Below, one piece after another: positions 50,105-58,855 of a stretch of 64,000 nt of DNA. The notes below the pieces were generated by a model. It was not told where the DNA came from, did no database searches, and saw only the letters and a program-made list of their open reading frames with translations. The position numbers and the translations under genes were made by a program. How positions within the stretch are numbered: the stretch's first letter is position 1; the number at the start of each line of letters is the position of its first letter. This stretch comes from Nocardioides deserti (GTDB taxonomy: Bacteria > Actinomycetota > Actinomycetes > Propionibacteriales > Nocardioidaceae), in contig NZ_JACMYC010000004.1 of the NCBI RefSeq assembly GCF_014266025.1, forward strand, positions 372,001-436,000. The letters run 5' to 3'.

Positions 50105-51148
50105 ATGCGCGTCACCCCCGAGTTCGTCGCCGGCCTGCCCAAGGCGGAGCTCCACGTCCACCACGTCGGCTCCGCGTCGCCGCGGATGGTGGCCGAGCTC
50201 GCCGCCCGCCACCCCGGAACGGTGCCGAGCGACATCGACGAGCTGCGCCGCTTCTACGAGTTCCGCGACTTCGCCCACTTCATCGAGGTCTACCTCGCCG
50301 TCGTCGACCTGGTGCGCACGCCCGAGGACATCCGCTACGTGACCTACGAGGTCGCCCGCGAGATGGCCGAGGGGCAGTCGCTGCGGTACGCCGAGCTCAC
50401 GTGCACGCCGTACACCTCGGTGCGTCCCCACGACCCCGAGCCCGGCATGGCGATCGAGGCATACACCGAGGCGATCGAGGACGCCCGGGTCGCGGCTGAG
50501 CGCGACTTCGGGCTGGTCCTGCGGTGGATCTACGACATCCCCGGCGAGGCCGGCTTGCCCAGCGCGGACGCCACGCTCGGGTTCGCGCTGGAGCACGCGC
50601 CCGACGGCCTGGTCGGCTTCGGCCTGGGCGGTCCGGAGGTCGGCGTGCCGCGCCCGCAGTTCCAGCCGCACTTCGACGCTGCCCGCGCGGCGGGCCTGCA
50701 CTCCGTGCCGCACGCGGGCGAGACCACCGGCCCGGAGACCGTCTGGGACGCGCTGCGCCTCCTCGGTGCCGAGCGGATCGGCCACGGGACGTCCGCGGCG
50801 CAGGACCCCGCGCTGCTCGCCCACCTCGCCGAGACCGGCGTACCGCTCGAGGTGTGCCCCTCCTCCAACATCGCCACCCGCGCCGTCGCAGACCTCTCCG
50901 AGCACCCGATCACCGCGTTCCGCGACGCCGGGGTGACGGTGACGATCGCCTCCGACGACCCGCCGATGTTCGGCACGACGCTCAACCGGGAGTACGAGAT
51001 CGCCGCGGAGCTGCTCGACCTCGACACCGACGGGGTCGCCGACCTCGCGCGCACCGCCGTCCGCGCCTCCTTCGCGGAGGACGCCGTCAAGACGCGGGTC
51101 CTCGCCGAGATCGACGCGTACGTCGCCGACGGCACCCGGCCGCGGTGA
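50105..51148 (+). CDS. Adenosine deaminase-family aminohydrolase
   Basis: 347 residues. TIM-barrel deaminase motifs: zinc ligands in ELHVH, HAGE (with catalytic Glu), and SDDP near the C-terminus; RIGHGTS is also present. The first motif continues HVGSAS rather than the usual LDGS of true adenosine deaminases, a loop that contacts substrate, so specificity could differ (for example a modified adenosine). It converts an adenine nucleoside or base to the inosine/hypoxanthine form plus ammonia. Single gene, divergent from orn. Confidence 0.85.
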   Translation: MRVTPEFVAGLPKAELHVHHVGSASPRMVAELAARHPGTVPSDIDELRRFYEFRDFAHFIEVYLAVVDLVRTPEDIRYVTYEVAREMAEGQSLRYAELTCTPYTSVRPHDPEPGMAIEAYTEAIEDARVAAERDFGLVLRWIYDIPGEAGLPSADATLGFALEHAPDGLVGFGLGGPEVGVPRPQFQPHFDAARAAGLHSVPHAGETTGPETVWDALRLLGAERIGHGTSAAQDPALLAHLAETGVPLEVCPSSNIATRAVADLSEHPITAFRDAGVTVTIASDDPPMFGTTLNREYEIAAELLDLDTDGVADLARTAVRASFAEDAVKTRVLAEIDAYVADGTRPR

Positions 51149-51186
51149 CCTGACCGCAAGCAGGCGCCTGCGCGGCCGGACGGTCC

Positions 51187-51192
51187 TATGCT
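51187..51192 (+). promoter_or_regulatory. Candidate -10 box TATGCT, leaderless regulator gene
   Basis: TATGCT, seven bases, then ATG at 51200. It overlaps the earlier in-frame ATG at 51188, which argues for the 51200 start. Confidence 0.4.
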
Positions 51193-51199
51193 GGCCAGC

Positions 51200-51862
51200 A
51201 TGTCCGTGCAGCCGATCCGAGTCGCGGTGGCGAACGACTACGAGCTGGTCGTCGCTGGTCTCGCCGCGATGCTCGCACCCTTCAGCGAGCAGGTCGAGGT
51301 CGTCGAGATGGACAGCGGGCTGCCGGTCGCCAGCGAGGTCGACGTCGTCCTCTTCGACACCTTCGCGCAGGGCGAGGCGGAGCACGTCGACCTCGACGGG
51401 CTCCTCGACTGCCAGGACACCGGCACCAAGGTCGTCGTCTACAGCTGGAACACCGACCCCGACGTCGTCGACCGCACGTTGCGGCGCGGAGCCGCGGGCT
51501 ACCTGCACAAGGCCGTGGGGGCGGAGGAGATCGTCGCCGCGCTGGAGAAGGTCCGCGACGGGGACGTCGTGCGCCCCGACGGCCAGGTGGACGGCACGCC
51601 GGACCTGCTGACCGACGGCGCCTGGCCGGGCAAGGAGCAGGGCCTCAGCCCGCGGGAGTCCGAGATCCTCGCGCTCATCACCCAGGGGTTCTCCAACCAG
51701 GAGATCGCCGAGCGCACCTACCTGTCGATCAACTCGATCAAGACCTACATCCGCACCGCCTACCGCAAGGTGGGGGTGACCCGCCGCGCCCAAGCCGTCG
51801 GCTGGGGGATGAGCCACGGGTTCGCGCCCGACAAGGTCCGCCGGGTCGCGTCGGTGGACTGA
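51200..51862 (+). CDS. LuxR/NarL-type response regulator with atypical receiver
   Basis: 220 residues (ATG at 51188 would add four). The receiver has VANDYELVVAG in place of the acidic pair region, Asp53 in LFDTFA, and a Lys in YLHKA. The HTH reads LSPRESEILALITQGFSNQEI and INSIKTYIRTAYRKV. It is nearly the twin of the regulator at 17594 (same NDYELVVAG start, same HTH core). No histidine kinase is nearby. A CYP152-like P450 gene follows 28 bases later and could be co-transcribed. Confidence 0.88.
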   Translation: MSVQPIRVAVANDYELVVAGLAAMLAPFSEQVEVVEMDSGLPVASEVDVVLFDTFAQGEAEHVDLDGLLDCQDTGTKVVVYSWNTDPDVVDRTLRRGAAGYLHKAVGAEEIVAALEKVRDGDVVRPDGQVDGTPDLLTDGAWPGKEQGLSPRESEILALITQGFSNQEIAERTYLSINSIKTYIRTAYRKVGVTRRAQAVGWGMSHGFAPDKVRRVASVD

Positions 51863-51874
51863 CCGCGGCCCGAC

Positions 51875-51890
51875 GGGACACCGGGCGCGC
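51875..51890 (+). promoter_or_regulatory. GGGACACCGGG start-proximal box
   Basis: GGGACACCGGGCGCGC ends at the ATG at 51891. It suggests the P450 has its own promoter. Confidence 0.3.
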
Positions 51891-53135
51891 ATGGACCTCA
51901 GCCTGCGCCTCCTCCGCCACGGGTACGACGCCGTCGCCGCCGACCGCGCCGCCCACGGCGTACCGCCCGACGCCGGCACCCATGCCACCCGGCTGGTCGG
52001 CCGCCGGGCGGTCGTGGTGCGCAGCGAGCCGGGGGTCCGGTTCTTCTACGACGAGTCCGCCGCGGAGCGGAAGGGCGTCGTCCCGCCGCCGCTGGCGTGG
52101 CTGCTCTTCGGCCGCGGCGCGCTGCACGGCATGGACGGCGACCCGCACCGCGACCGCAAGCGGGCGATGGTCGACGTCCTCTCCGCCGGCGGGCTCGGCC
52201 CGCTGGTGGCCCGCGTCGCCGAGGAGCTCGACGGGGCCGCCGCGACCTGGCCCGGTCGCGAGGTCTCGGTCCACCCGACGCTCGTGTCGGCGTACGGCCG
52301 TGCGGTCCTGGCCTGGGCCGGCCTCGACCTCGACGACGACCGCGCCGACACGGTCGCGCGGCGGCTCTCGCAGCAGGTCGACGGCTTCGGCTTCGCGGGC
52401 CCGGCCTACGTCCGCGGGTGGGCCTCCCGGCTGTGGTGGGACCGGTACGCGACCGGGCTGGCCGCCGACCTGCGCGCCGGGCGCGCCGGCACGGGCGCGG
52501 ACGCCCCGGCGGCGCGGCTCGTGCGGAGCATCGACGCCGACGACCGCACGGCCGGCGTCGAGCTGGGCAACATCCTGCGTCCCACCATCGCGGTGTCGTG
52601 GCTCGGCACCTTCGCCGCCCTGCGCCTGGCCGACCTGCCGGTATGGCGCGAGCGGCTCGCCGACCCGGGGGAGGAGCTGGCCCGGATGGCCTTCGCCCAG
52701 GAGGTGCGCCGGACGACGCCCTTCGCCCCGGTGCTCGCGGCGCGGGCCACGCGGCCCGCCACGATCGACGGCGTGCGCGTGCGACGCGGCGACCGGCTCG
52801 TCCTCGACATCATGGGCATCGACCACGACCCGGCCCGGTGGGAGGCGCCGCACGAGTTCCGCCCGGAGCGGTTCCTCGACCACGCGCCCGGCGCGTTCGA
52901 CCTGGTGCCCCAGGGCGGTGGTCACCCGGCCGGCCACCGCTGCCCGGGTGAGTCGCTGACCCTGCGGGTGCTCGAGGCGACGCTGCGGGTGCTGGCGGGC
53001 GTGCCCTACGAGGTGGCGGACCCGGCGGTCGACCTGACCCGGATGCCGACGACCCCGCGCGACGGGCTGGTCGTCAGGGTGCCGGCGGGTGCTCCGCGCC
53101 GATCTGGTCGCGCATCGTCTCCAGGATCCGCGTGA
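51891..53135 (+). CDS. Cytochrome P450, CYP152-like (fatty-acid peroxygenase type)
   Basis: 414 residues. The haem-binding Cys lies in QGGGHPAGHRCPGE, the CYP152 form. The I-helix has LRPTIAVSWLGTFAALRL, with the Arg-Pro of peroxygenases that binds the fatty-acid carboxylate instead of the acid-alcohol pair of monooxygenases. Such enzymes use hydrogen peroxide to hydroxylate or decarboxylate fatty acids. No ferredoxin gene is adjacent, as expected for a peroxide-driven enzyme. Its 3' end overlaps the end of the convergent sigma gene by 62 bases. Confidence 0.88.
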   Translation: MDLSLRLLRHGYDAVAADRAAHGVPPDAGTHATRLVGRRAVVVRSEPGVRFFYDESAAERKGVVPPPLAWLLFGRGALHGMDGDPHRDRKRAMVDVLSAGGLGPLVARVAEELDGAAATWPGREVSVHPTLVSAYGRAVLAWAGLDLDDDRADTVARRLSQQVDGFGFAGPAYVRGWASRLWWDRYATGLAADLRAGRAGTGADAPAARLVRSIDADDRTAGVELGNILRPTIAVSWLGTFAALRLADLPVWRERLADPGEELARMAFAQEVRRTTPFAPVLAARATRPATIDGVRVRRGDRLVLDIMGIDHDPARWEAPHEFRPERFLDHAPGAFDLVPQGGGHPAGHRCPGESLTLRVLEATLRVLAGVPYEVADPAVDLTRMPTTPRDGLVVRVPAGAPRRSGRASSPGSA

Positions 53136-53883
53136 GCACGCGGGAGACCTGGACCTGGCTCACGCCGAGCTCGTCGCCGATCTCGCGCTGGGTCTGGTCC
53201 TCGTAGAAGCGCAGGTAGAGCACGCGCTTGTCCCGCTCGGACAGCCCACGCATGACCGGGGCCAGGACGGCGCGCGCCTCGGCGGCGCCCTCGTCGGGCT
53301 CCTGGGGCAGCACCTCGCCGAGGCTGGTGCCGGCGTCGTTGCCGACCGGCTGGTCGAGGGACGTCGGCTGGAAGCAGCCCAGGCCCTGGAGCGCCTCGCG
53401 GTGCTCCTCGGGCGTGATGCCCAGCTCGGCCTCGACCTCCTCGGCGGTCGGCTCGCGGCCGAGCTCCTGCTCGAGCCGGTCGGTGGCCATGGTCAGGTCG
53501 CGCTGCAGCTCCTGGACGCGGCGCGGCGGACGGACCATCCAGCCCTGGTCGCGGAAGTGCCGCTGGATTTCGCCGCGGATGGTGGGGACGGCGTAGGTCA
53601 GCAGGTCGTCGCGCACGGTCGGGTCGAAGCGGTGGACCGCCTTGACCAGTCCCTCGTAGGCGACCTGCTGGAGGTCCTCCAGCGGGATGCCGCGACGGCG
53701 GTAGCGGTTGGCGACGGCGTCGGCGACGCGCTGGTTGAGGAGCACGACCTCGGAGAGGAGCGCGTCGCGCTCGCTGCCGGTCGCCTCCTGGGCTCGACGG
53801 AGAAGGTCGGCGGTGCGGCGGGAGCGTTCCTCGCGCGACACCGTGCGATGGTCGACGCCGAGAGCGGTGTGGGGCGTGTGCAT
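53074..53883 (-). CDS. RNA polymerase sigma factor, sigma-B/F/G family
   Basis: 269 residues from ATG at 53883 with GAAGGAGG upstream. Region 2: YRRRGIPLEDLQQVAYEGLVKAVHRFDP and FLTYAV-like DLLTYAVPTIRGEIQRHFRD. Region 3: VRPPRRVQELQRDL and GREPTAEEVEAELG. Region 4: LSERDKRVLYLRFYEDQTQREIGDELGVSQVQVSRVL (read in parts). It is a general-stress/sporulation-type sigma factor. The STAS and hub genes lie immediately upstream on the same strand, so it is the probable output of that partner switch. A CACCC-ATTG-GGGTG-like element is 92-106 bases upstream. Confidence 0.92.
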   Translation of the reverse strand: MHTPHTALGVDHRTVSREERSRRTADLLRRAQEATGSERDALLSEVVLLNQRVADAVANRYRRRGIPLEDLQQVAYEGLVKAVHRFDPTVRDDLLTYAVPTIRGEIQRHFRDQGWMVRPPRRVQELQRDLTMATDRLEQELGREPTAEEVEAELGITPEEHREALQGLGCFQPTSLDQPVGNDAGTSLGEVLPQEPDEGAAEARAVLAPVMRGLSERDKRVLYLRFYEDQTQREIGDELGVSQVQVSRVLTRILETMRDQIGAEHPPAP

Positions 53884-54010
53884 GGGCGGTCCGCCTCCTT
53901 CCGAGTGGGGTGCGATCCGCGGCCCGGTGTCCGGGCACGCACTCGACGTTGCCCGGAACCGGTCTGGTCCACCACCACCCATTGGGGTGTGTTGTCGCCC
54001 ACGGGGGCGC

Positions 54011-57000
54011 TCAACGCCGGCCGGCGCCCCACCCGACCAGGGCCCAGACGGTCTTGCCGTCCTCGGTGGGCCGGCTGCCCCAGTCGTCGGCCAGCACGGT
54101 CACCAGGCTGAGCCCGCGGCCGGACTCGTCCTCCGGGGTCGTACGACGCCGGCGCGGCCGCGCGAGCTCGGGGTCGCGGACCTCCAGCAGCACGGCCTCG
54201 TCGAGCCGGCGCAGCTGCACCGTGGCCGGCGGCTCCGCGTGCACCAGCGCGTTGGCCAGCAGGGCGTCGACGACCTGCACGGCGTCGGCGACCCGGTCGG
54301 CCGGCATCGACCAGCGCTCGAGCTGGTCGGCCACGGCCCGGCGCACGTCGCGGACGCCGGCCAGGGAGCCCACCTCGAACCGGGCGACGCCGCCCACCGG
54401 GTCCGCCTGCGCGCGCGCCACGACCATCGCGACGTCGTCGTCGACGCCCGTGCCGGTCAGCGTGGTGACCACCTCGTCGAGCAGGCGGGAGGCCGGCAGC
54501 GTCGTCCGCGGCGCCACGGCGGCGCTGAGCCGCTCGAGGCCCAGCTGGAGGTCCTCACCGCGCCGCTCGACCAGGCCGTCGGTGTAGAGCAGGAGGACGT
54601 CGGCCGGGCCGAGGTGCACCGTCGTCGGCGCGAGCCCGTAGTGACCGGCACCCAGCGGCGGCCCGACCTCGCGCAGGAGGGACAACCGGCCGTCGGCGTG
54701 CGCGTGCACCGGCGGGAGGTGCCCGGCGTTGGCGTAGGTCAGCGTGTGGTCGGAGGCGTCGAACACGGCGTACACACAGGTGACGATCTGGTCGCCGGCG
54801 AGGTCCTGCACGAGCGGGTCGAGGTGCTCGAGAACGTCGGTGGGGGAGAGGTCGAGCTTGGCGAAGGCACGCGTCGCGGCGCGCAGCTGGCCCATGACCG
54901 CGGCCGCGCGGACGCCCCGGCCCATGACGTCGCCGATGACGACCGCCGTGCGGCCGGCGCCGAGGTCGATCACGTCGTACCAGTCGCCGCCGACCTGGGT
55001 GCCGACGACGCCGGCGCGGTAGTACGTCGCCACCTCGAGGCCTGCGACGTCGGGGTCCGTGCGCGGCAGCAGGCTGGCCTGGAGGTCGCGGGCGATGTGC
55101 CGCTCGCGCTCGACGACCTCGCGCTCGGCCTCCGCGGCGACGAGCCGCTGCTGCAGCGCCCGCTGGTCGGTGATGTCCTGGAAGGAGCCGCGCACCAGCC
55201 GGCTGCCGTCCGGGCCGACGGCGGGCTCGCCGAAGGACTGGAACAGCCGGACCTCGCCGGACGGCGTCACGATCCGGACCTCGTAGACGATCGTCTCGCC
55301 CCCGGTCGCGGCCCGCAGCCGGTCCAGCACCAGCCCGAGGTCCTCGGGGTGGACCAGCTGGGTGATGGTCGCGCGGGCGCCGCGCTCCTCGGCGTCCTCG
55401 CGGGTGAGCCCGAGCATGTCGAAGAACGTGCGCGAGCCGGTGATCGAGTCGCGGTCCAGGTCGACCTCCCAGCTGCCCAGGCGCGCCAGCCGCTGTGCCT
55501 GGTCGAGCAGCTCGCGGCTGCGCTCGAGGGCGATGCGGACCCGGTGCGCCCGGTCGAGCTCGAGGTTGACCCGGACGCGGGCCAGCAGCTCGCGGGCGGA
55601 GAACGGCTTGACCAGGTAGTCGTTCGCGCCGGCCTCGAGCCCCTCGAGCGTGCCCTCCTCGCCGGCCCGCGCCGACAGCATGATGACGGGGACCGAGGTG
55701 AGCGCCGGGTCGGCCTGCATCCGGCGCAGCAGCCCGAAGCCGTCCAGCTCGGGCATCATCACGTCGGTCAGCACCAGGTCGGGCACGTCCTCGGCCATCT
55801 GCGCCAGGGCGTCGAGCCCGTCGACGGCCGTGCGGACGTCGTACGCCGGCGCCAGCAGGTCGTGAATGTAGCGACGCATGTCCTCGTTGTCGTCCACGAC
55901 GAGCACCCGGCCGCGTCGGTCCTCCTCGCCGCGCGCTCCGGTGGCGCGGGCGCCCTCGACCTCGCCGGCCGTGCCGCCGGGGGAGCCGTCACGAGCCGAG
56001 TCCGCCCCGGGCAGCCAGCGGAAGCTCTGCTCGACGAAGGCCCGGGCCCGCTCGCCGGCGCCCGTGTCGAGCGGCTCGTCGGCGGCGTGGCGGACCCGGT
56101 CCTCCGGCAGGTGCGCCCAGCCGAGGGGCAGCGTGACGGTGAACGTCGTGCCGCGGGCGGGGCCCTGGGTCCGGCTCGTCGCGCCGACGCGACCGCCGTG
56201 CAGCTCGACCAGCTCGCGGACCAGGGCCAGGCCGATCCCGGTGCCCTCGTGGGTGCGCGACCGTGTGCCCTGGACCCGGTGGAACCGCTCGAAGAGGCGC
56301 GGCAGGTCGGCGGTCGGGATGCCGCTGCCGGTGTCGGTCACGCTGAGCACGGCCCGGCCGTCCTCGGAGCCCAGCCGCACGGTGATGCCGCCCTCGAAGG
56401 TGAACTTCAGCGCGTTCGAGACGAGGTTGAGCACGACCTTCGCCCAAGCCTCGCGGTCGACGTACGCCGTGAGGGGGCCGTCGCAGTGCACCGCCAGGTC
56501 CAGCCCGCCGCGCTCGGCGGCCGACTCGAACATCGCCGCCAGCTCCGCGGTGTAGGCACACAGGTCGGTCGCGACGAAGTCCGACGCGTCCCGGCCGGAC
56601 TCCAGGCGGGAGAAGTCGAGGAGGGTGTTGACCAGCTGCAGCATCCGCTGCCCGTTGCGCGCGATGACGTCGAGCCGCGCGCGCTGCCCGGGTGGCAGCG
56701 GCTGGGCGGTGTCGTTCAAGGCATCCTCGGCCGGCCCCAGGAGCAAGGTCAACGGGGTCCGCAGCTCGTGGCTGACGTTGGTGAAGAAGTCCGTCTTGAC
56801 CTGGTCGAGCCGGGCGAGCTCCGCCGCGCGGTCCTTCTCGTGCTCGATCGCCCGCGCGTCCCCGATGGCGGCCGACAGCTGCGCGGCGAGCAGCTCCAGG
56901 AAGTCGCGGTAGCCGCCGTCGAGCGGGCGGTAGCGGTTGAGGCCGACGACCAGCGCGCCGTACGGCGTGCCCTGTCCCGGCTGCATCAGCGCGGTCACGT

Positions 57001-57847
57001 AGGCGCGGGTGGGCGGTTCGGACCAGGCGCCCGTCGGCAGGTCGGGGAACAGCTCGTCGATGGCGCCCACCACGACGTCCTCGCCGCGCCAGGCGCTGTG
57101 CAGCGGCCACACGGCGTCCGGCGCGGTCACCTCGATGACCGGCGGGGCGGCCGGGTGCTCCGGCGAGATGCCGGCCAGGCCGCGGCGGTGGGCGACGGCC
57201 CCGTCCTCGCCGAAGAGGTACACCACGACGAACGGCAGCGAGGCGGAGTTGCCCGCGAGGTGCTCGCAGGCCGCGGCCACCGCCGCGGCCTCGCTGCCCG
57301 CGGCGCCGACCCGGATGCCGAGGTCACGCAGGGTGGTCATCCGACGCGTCGAGACCACCTCCTCGGTGTCCTCGGTGACCACGCACAGCATCCCCGCGAC
57401 AGAGCCGTCGTCGTCGGAGAGCGGGCTGTAGGAGAAGGTGTGGTAGGTCTCCTCGACGTAGCCGCTGCGCTCGAGGAAGAGCAGCAGCTTCTCGTCCCAG
57501 GTCGCCTCGCCGGTGGACATGACCCGGTCGATGCGCGGGCCGATGTCGGGCCAGATCTCCCGCCAGACCTCCGAGGCGGGGCGCGCAAGGGCCCAGGGGT
57601 ACTTCGTGCCCAGCGTGTCGCGGCGGTAGGCGTCGTTGCAGAGGAACGTCAGCTCCTCGCCCCACGCCATCCACATCGAGAACTTCGAGCTGAGCATGAT
57701 CCGCACCGCGTTGCGCAGGCTCAGCGGCCAGGTGTCCGGCTCGCCCACGGTCGTGCGCGACCAGTCCACCTCCAGGAGGTCCCGCCCGATCCGACCGGAG
57801 GCCCGCAGGACCTCCGTCATCGAGGTCCCGGCAGGGGTTGCGCTCAT
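54011..57847 (-). CDS. Multi-domain stress hub: PAS-GAF-HisKA-HATPase-REC-PAS-PP2C-RsbW-like ATPase
   Basis: 1278 residues from ATG at 57847 (ATGA overlap with STAS). Order: PAS about 20-165; GAF about 170-335; HisKA with His360 in NVSHELRTP; HATPase with NLVSNALKF, DTGSGIP, GTGIGLA (about 465-575); receiver 647-760 with phospho-acceptor Asp695 and Lys747; PAS 780-895; SpoIIE/PP2C 915-1147 with GGDWYD, GDVMGRG, TDGLVE and DDD; C-terminal RsbW-like ATPase 1155-1275. In that last domain the N-box reads ALLAN, with Ala1195 where the catalytic Glu is expected, and G1 is DPEL rather than DxG. It probably converts sensory phosphorylation into STAS dephosphorylation. No membrane segment. Confidence 0.93.
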   Translation of the reverse strand: MSATPAGTSMTEVLRASGRIGRDLLEVDWSRTTVGEPDTWPLSLRNAVRIMLSSKFSMWMAWGEELTFLCNDAYRRDTLGTKYPWALARPASEVWREIWPDIGPRIDRVMSTGEATWDEKLLLFLERSGYVEETYHTFSYSPLSDDDGSVAGMLCVVTEDTEEVVSTRRMTTLRDLGIRVGAAGSEAAAVAAACEHLAGNSASLPFVVVYLFGEDGAVAHRRGLAGISPEHPAAPPVIEVTAPDAVWPLHSAWRGEDVVVGAIDELFPDLPTGAWSEPPTRAYVTALMQPGQGTPYGALVVGLNRYRPLDGGYRDFLELLAAQLSAAIGDARAIEHEKDRAAELARLDQVKTDFFTNVSHELRTPLTLLLGPAEDALNDTAQPLPPGQRARLDVIARNGQRMLQLVNTLLDFSRLESGRDASDFVATDLCAYTAELAAMFESAAERGGLDLAVHCDGPLTAYVDREAWAKVVLNLVSNALKFTFEGGITVRLGSEDGRAVLSVTDTGSGIPTADLPRLFERFHRVQGTRSRTHEGTGIGLALVRELVELHGGRVGATSRTQGPARGTTFTVTLPLGWAHLPEDRVRHAADEPLDTGAGERARAFVEQSFRWLPGADSARDGSPGGTAGEVEGARATGARGEEDRRGRVLVVDDNEDMRRYIHDLLAPAYDVRTAVDGLDALAQMAEDVPDLVLTDVMMPELDGFGLLRRMQADPALTSVPVIMLSARAGEEGTLEGLEAGANDYLVKPFSARELLARVRVNLELDRAHRVRIALERSRELLDQAQRLARLGSWEVDLDRDSITGSRTFFDMLGLTREDAEERGARATITQLVHPEDLGLVLDRLRAATGGETIVYEVRIVTPSGEVRLFQSFGEPAVGPDGSRLVRGSFQDITDQRALQQRLVAAEAEREVVERERHIARDLQASLLPRTDPDVAGLEVATYYRAGVVGTQVGGDWYDVIDLGAGRTAVVIGDVMGRGVRAAAVMGQLRAATRAFAKLDLSPTDVLEHLDPLVQDLAGDQIVTCVYAVFDASDHTLTYANAGHLPPVHAHADGRLSLLREVGPPLGAGHYGLAPTTVHLGPADVLLLYTDGLVERRGEDLQLGLERLSAAVAPRTTLPASRLLDEVVTTLTGTGVDDDVAMVVARAQADPVGGVARFEVGSLAGVRDVRRAVADQLERWSMPADRVADAVQVVDALLANALVHAEPPATVQLRRLDEAVLLEVRDPELARPRRRRTTPEDESGRGLSLVTVLADDWGSRPTEDGKTVWALVGWGAGRR

Positions 57848-58203
57848 CGGCCGACCGCGTCGCGAGCCGTGGCGTACGACGCGAGCACCCGGTCCAGACC
57901 CGTCAGCTCGAGGATGCGTGCGACCGGCGGCTGGATGCCGGCGACCGCGAGCGAGCCGCCCAGGCCGCGGGCACGCCGGTGGGCGGCCACGAGCGCGCCC
58001 AGCGCCGAGGAGTCGATGAACGGCACCTCGGTCAGGTCGACCACCACCCGGACGTGGCCGTCGACCATGAGGTCGTTGAGCACCAGCCGGAAGCCGCCCA
58101 CCGTCGCGAGGTCGATCTCGCCGCGGCCGACGACGACGGCGTGCCCGTCGAGGTGCTCGACGCGCAGGCTCAGCTGCTCCTCGCTCGAGGCGTCGGACGT
58201 CAT
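57844..58203 (-). CDS. STAS-domain anti-sigma factor antagonist, canonical phosphosite
   Basis: 119 residues, ATG. The STAS core GEIDLATVGGFRLVLND and VVVDLTEVPFIDSSALGALV keeps the DSS motif with the phosphorylatable second Ser, unlike the STAS proteins at 10307 and 14683. It is overlapped by the hub gene by four bases. It is the expected substrate of the hub's PP2C domain and antagonist for the downstream sigma factor's anti-sigma protein, which may be encoded elsewhere. Confidence 0.9.
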   Translation of the reverse strand: MTSDASSEEQLSLRVEHLDGHAVVVGRGEIDLATVGGFRLVLNDLMVDGHVRVVVDLTEVPFIDSSALGALVAAHRRARGLGGSLAVAGIQPPVARILELTGLDRVLASYATARDAVGR

Positions 58204-58495
58204 GGCAGGTCGCTGTCTCCGAGAGGGGGAACGGGCGTCGGCTGGGATCGTGCTGGGGGTCGGGCTGGGGGTGGCGCTGGGATCGTGCTGGGTGCGGCGG
58301 GCACAGTCTCAGGCACCCCGGGGGCGATCCGGCGCTTTTCGCCACCTTTGGCCCACAAGGGTGAGGTCGCTGGCCGCCCCATCCTGCCAAGCAGCGCGCC
58401 GCCGACGTGAACCGGCCCGGGGGCCCCGGCCTACGAGTCGGGTGGGCCCGGTGGCCGGGACGTCCCCTCGCGCCCGCCACGATCGCCCGCGTTCG
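58204..58495. other. 292-base gap upstream of the STAS-hub-sigma operon
   Basis: It contains two copies of TGGGATCGTGCTGGG at about 58240 and 58277 in a G/T-rich stretch. At 58359-58370 it contains GGGTGAGGTCGC, identical to 20068-20079, with a related CTTT(T)CG...CCTTTGG context upstream of it. On the minus strand this lies about 155 bases before the STAS ATG and may be promoter or operator. I see no gene. Confidence 0.35.
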
Positions 58496-58855
58496 TCAGG
58501 CGACGAGGTACCACGGCAGGAGCATCCCGACCACGGTCAGCGCCCAGCCCAGGAAGACCAGGCCGAAGCCATGGGTGGTCGGGTCGTCGGCGGTGCGGTA
58601 GTCCGCCAGGCGCCGCCGCAGGCCGAGGACCGCGCAGACGAGCCCGCCGAGGAGCAGCGGCACGCCGTACAGCGTCTGCTCCTGGCTGGTGCCGAGCCCC
58701 ATCACCAGGTAGATGCCGGCCAGGGAGGCGCTGACCGCGAGCAGCGGCACGATGCCGCGCAGCAGCGTCCACAGCGACATCCGCTTGACCGCGCGGTTGA
58801 GCGCGGCGTCGCCGCGGCGGAGGGTGGCGTGCTCGCGGTGGTTCTCGTCGGCCAC
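58496..58855 (-). CDS. 119-residue membrane protein, function unknown
   Basis: GTG at 58855. The N-terminus is polar and charged (VADENHREHATLRRGD); three hydrophobic segments follow (about 34-53, 62-78, 96-115). The loop LGLRRRLADYRTADDPTTHG is cytoplasmic by the positive-inside rule. I do not recognise a family. It is the first gene upstream of the stress operon, on the same strand, 292 bases before the STAS start. Confidence 0.7.
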   Translation of the reverse strand: MADENHREHATLRRGDAALNRAVKRMSLWTLLRGIVPLLAVSASLAGIYLVMGLGTSQEQTLYGVPLLLGGLVCAVLGLRRRLADYRTADDPTTHGFGLVFLGWALTVVGMLLPWYLVA

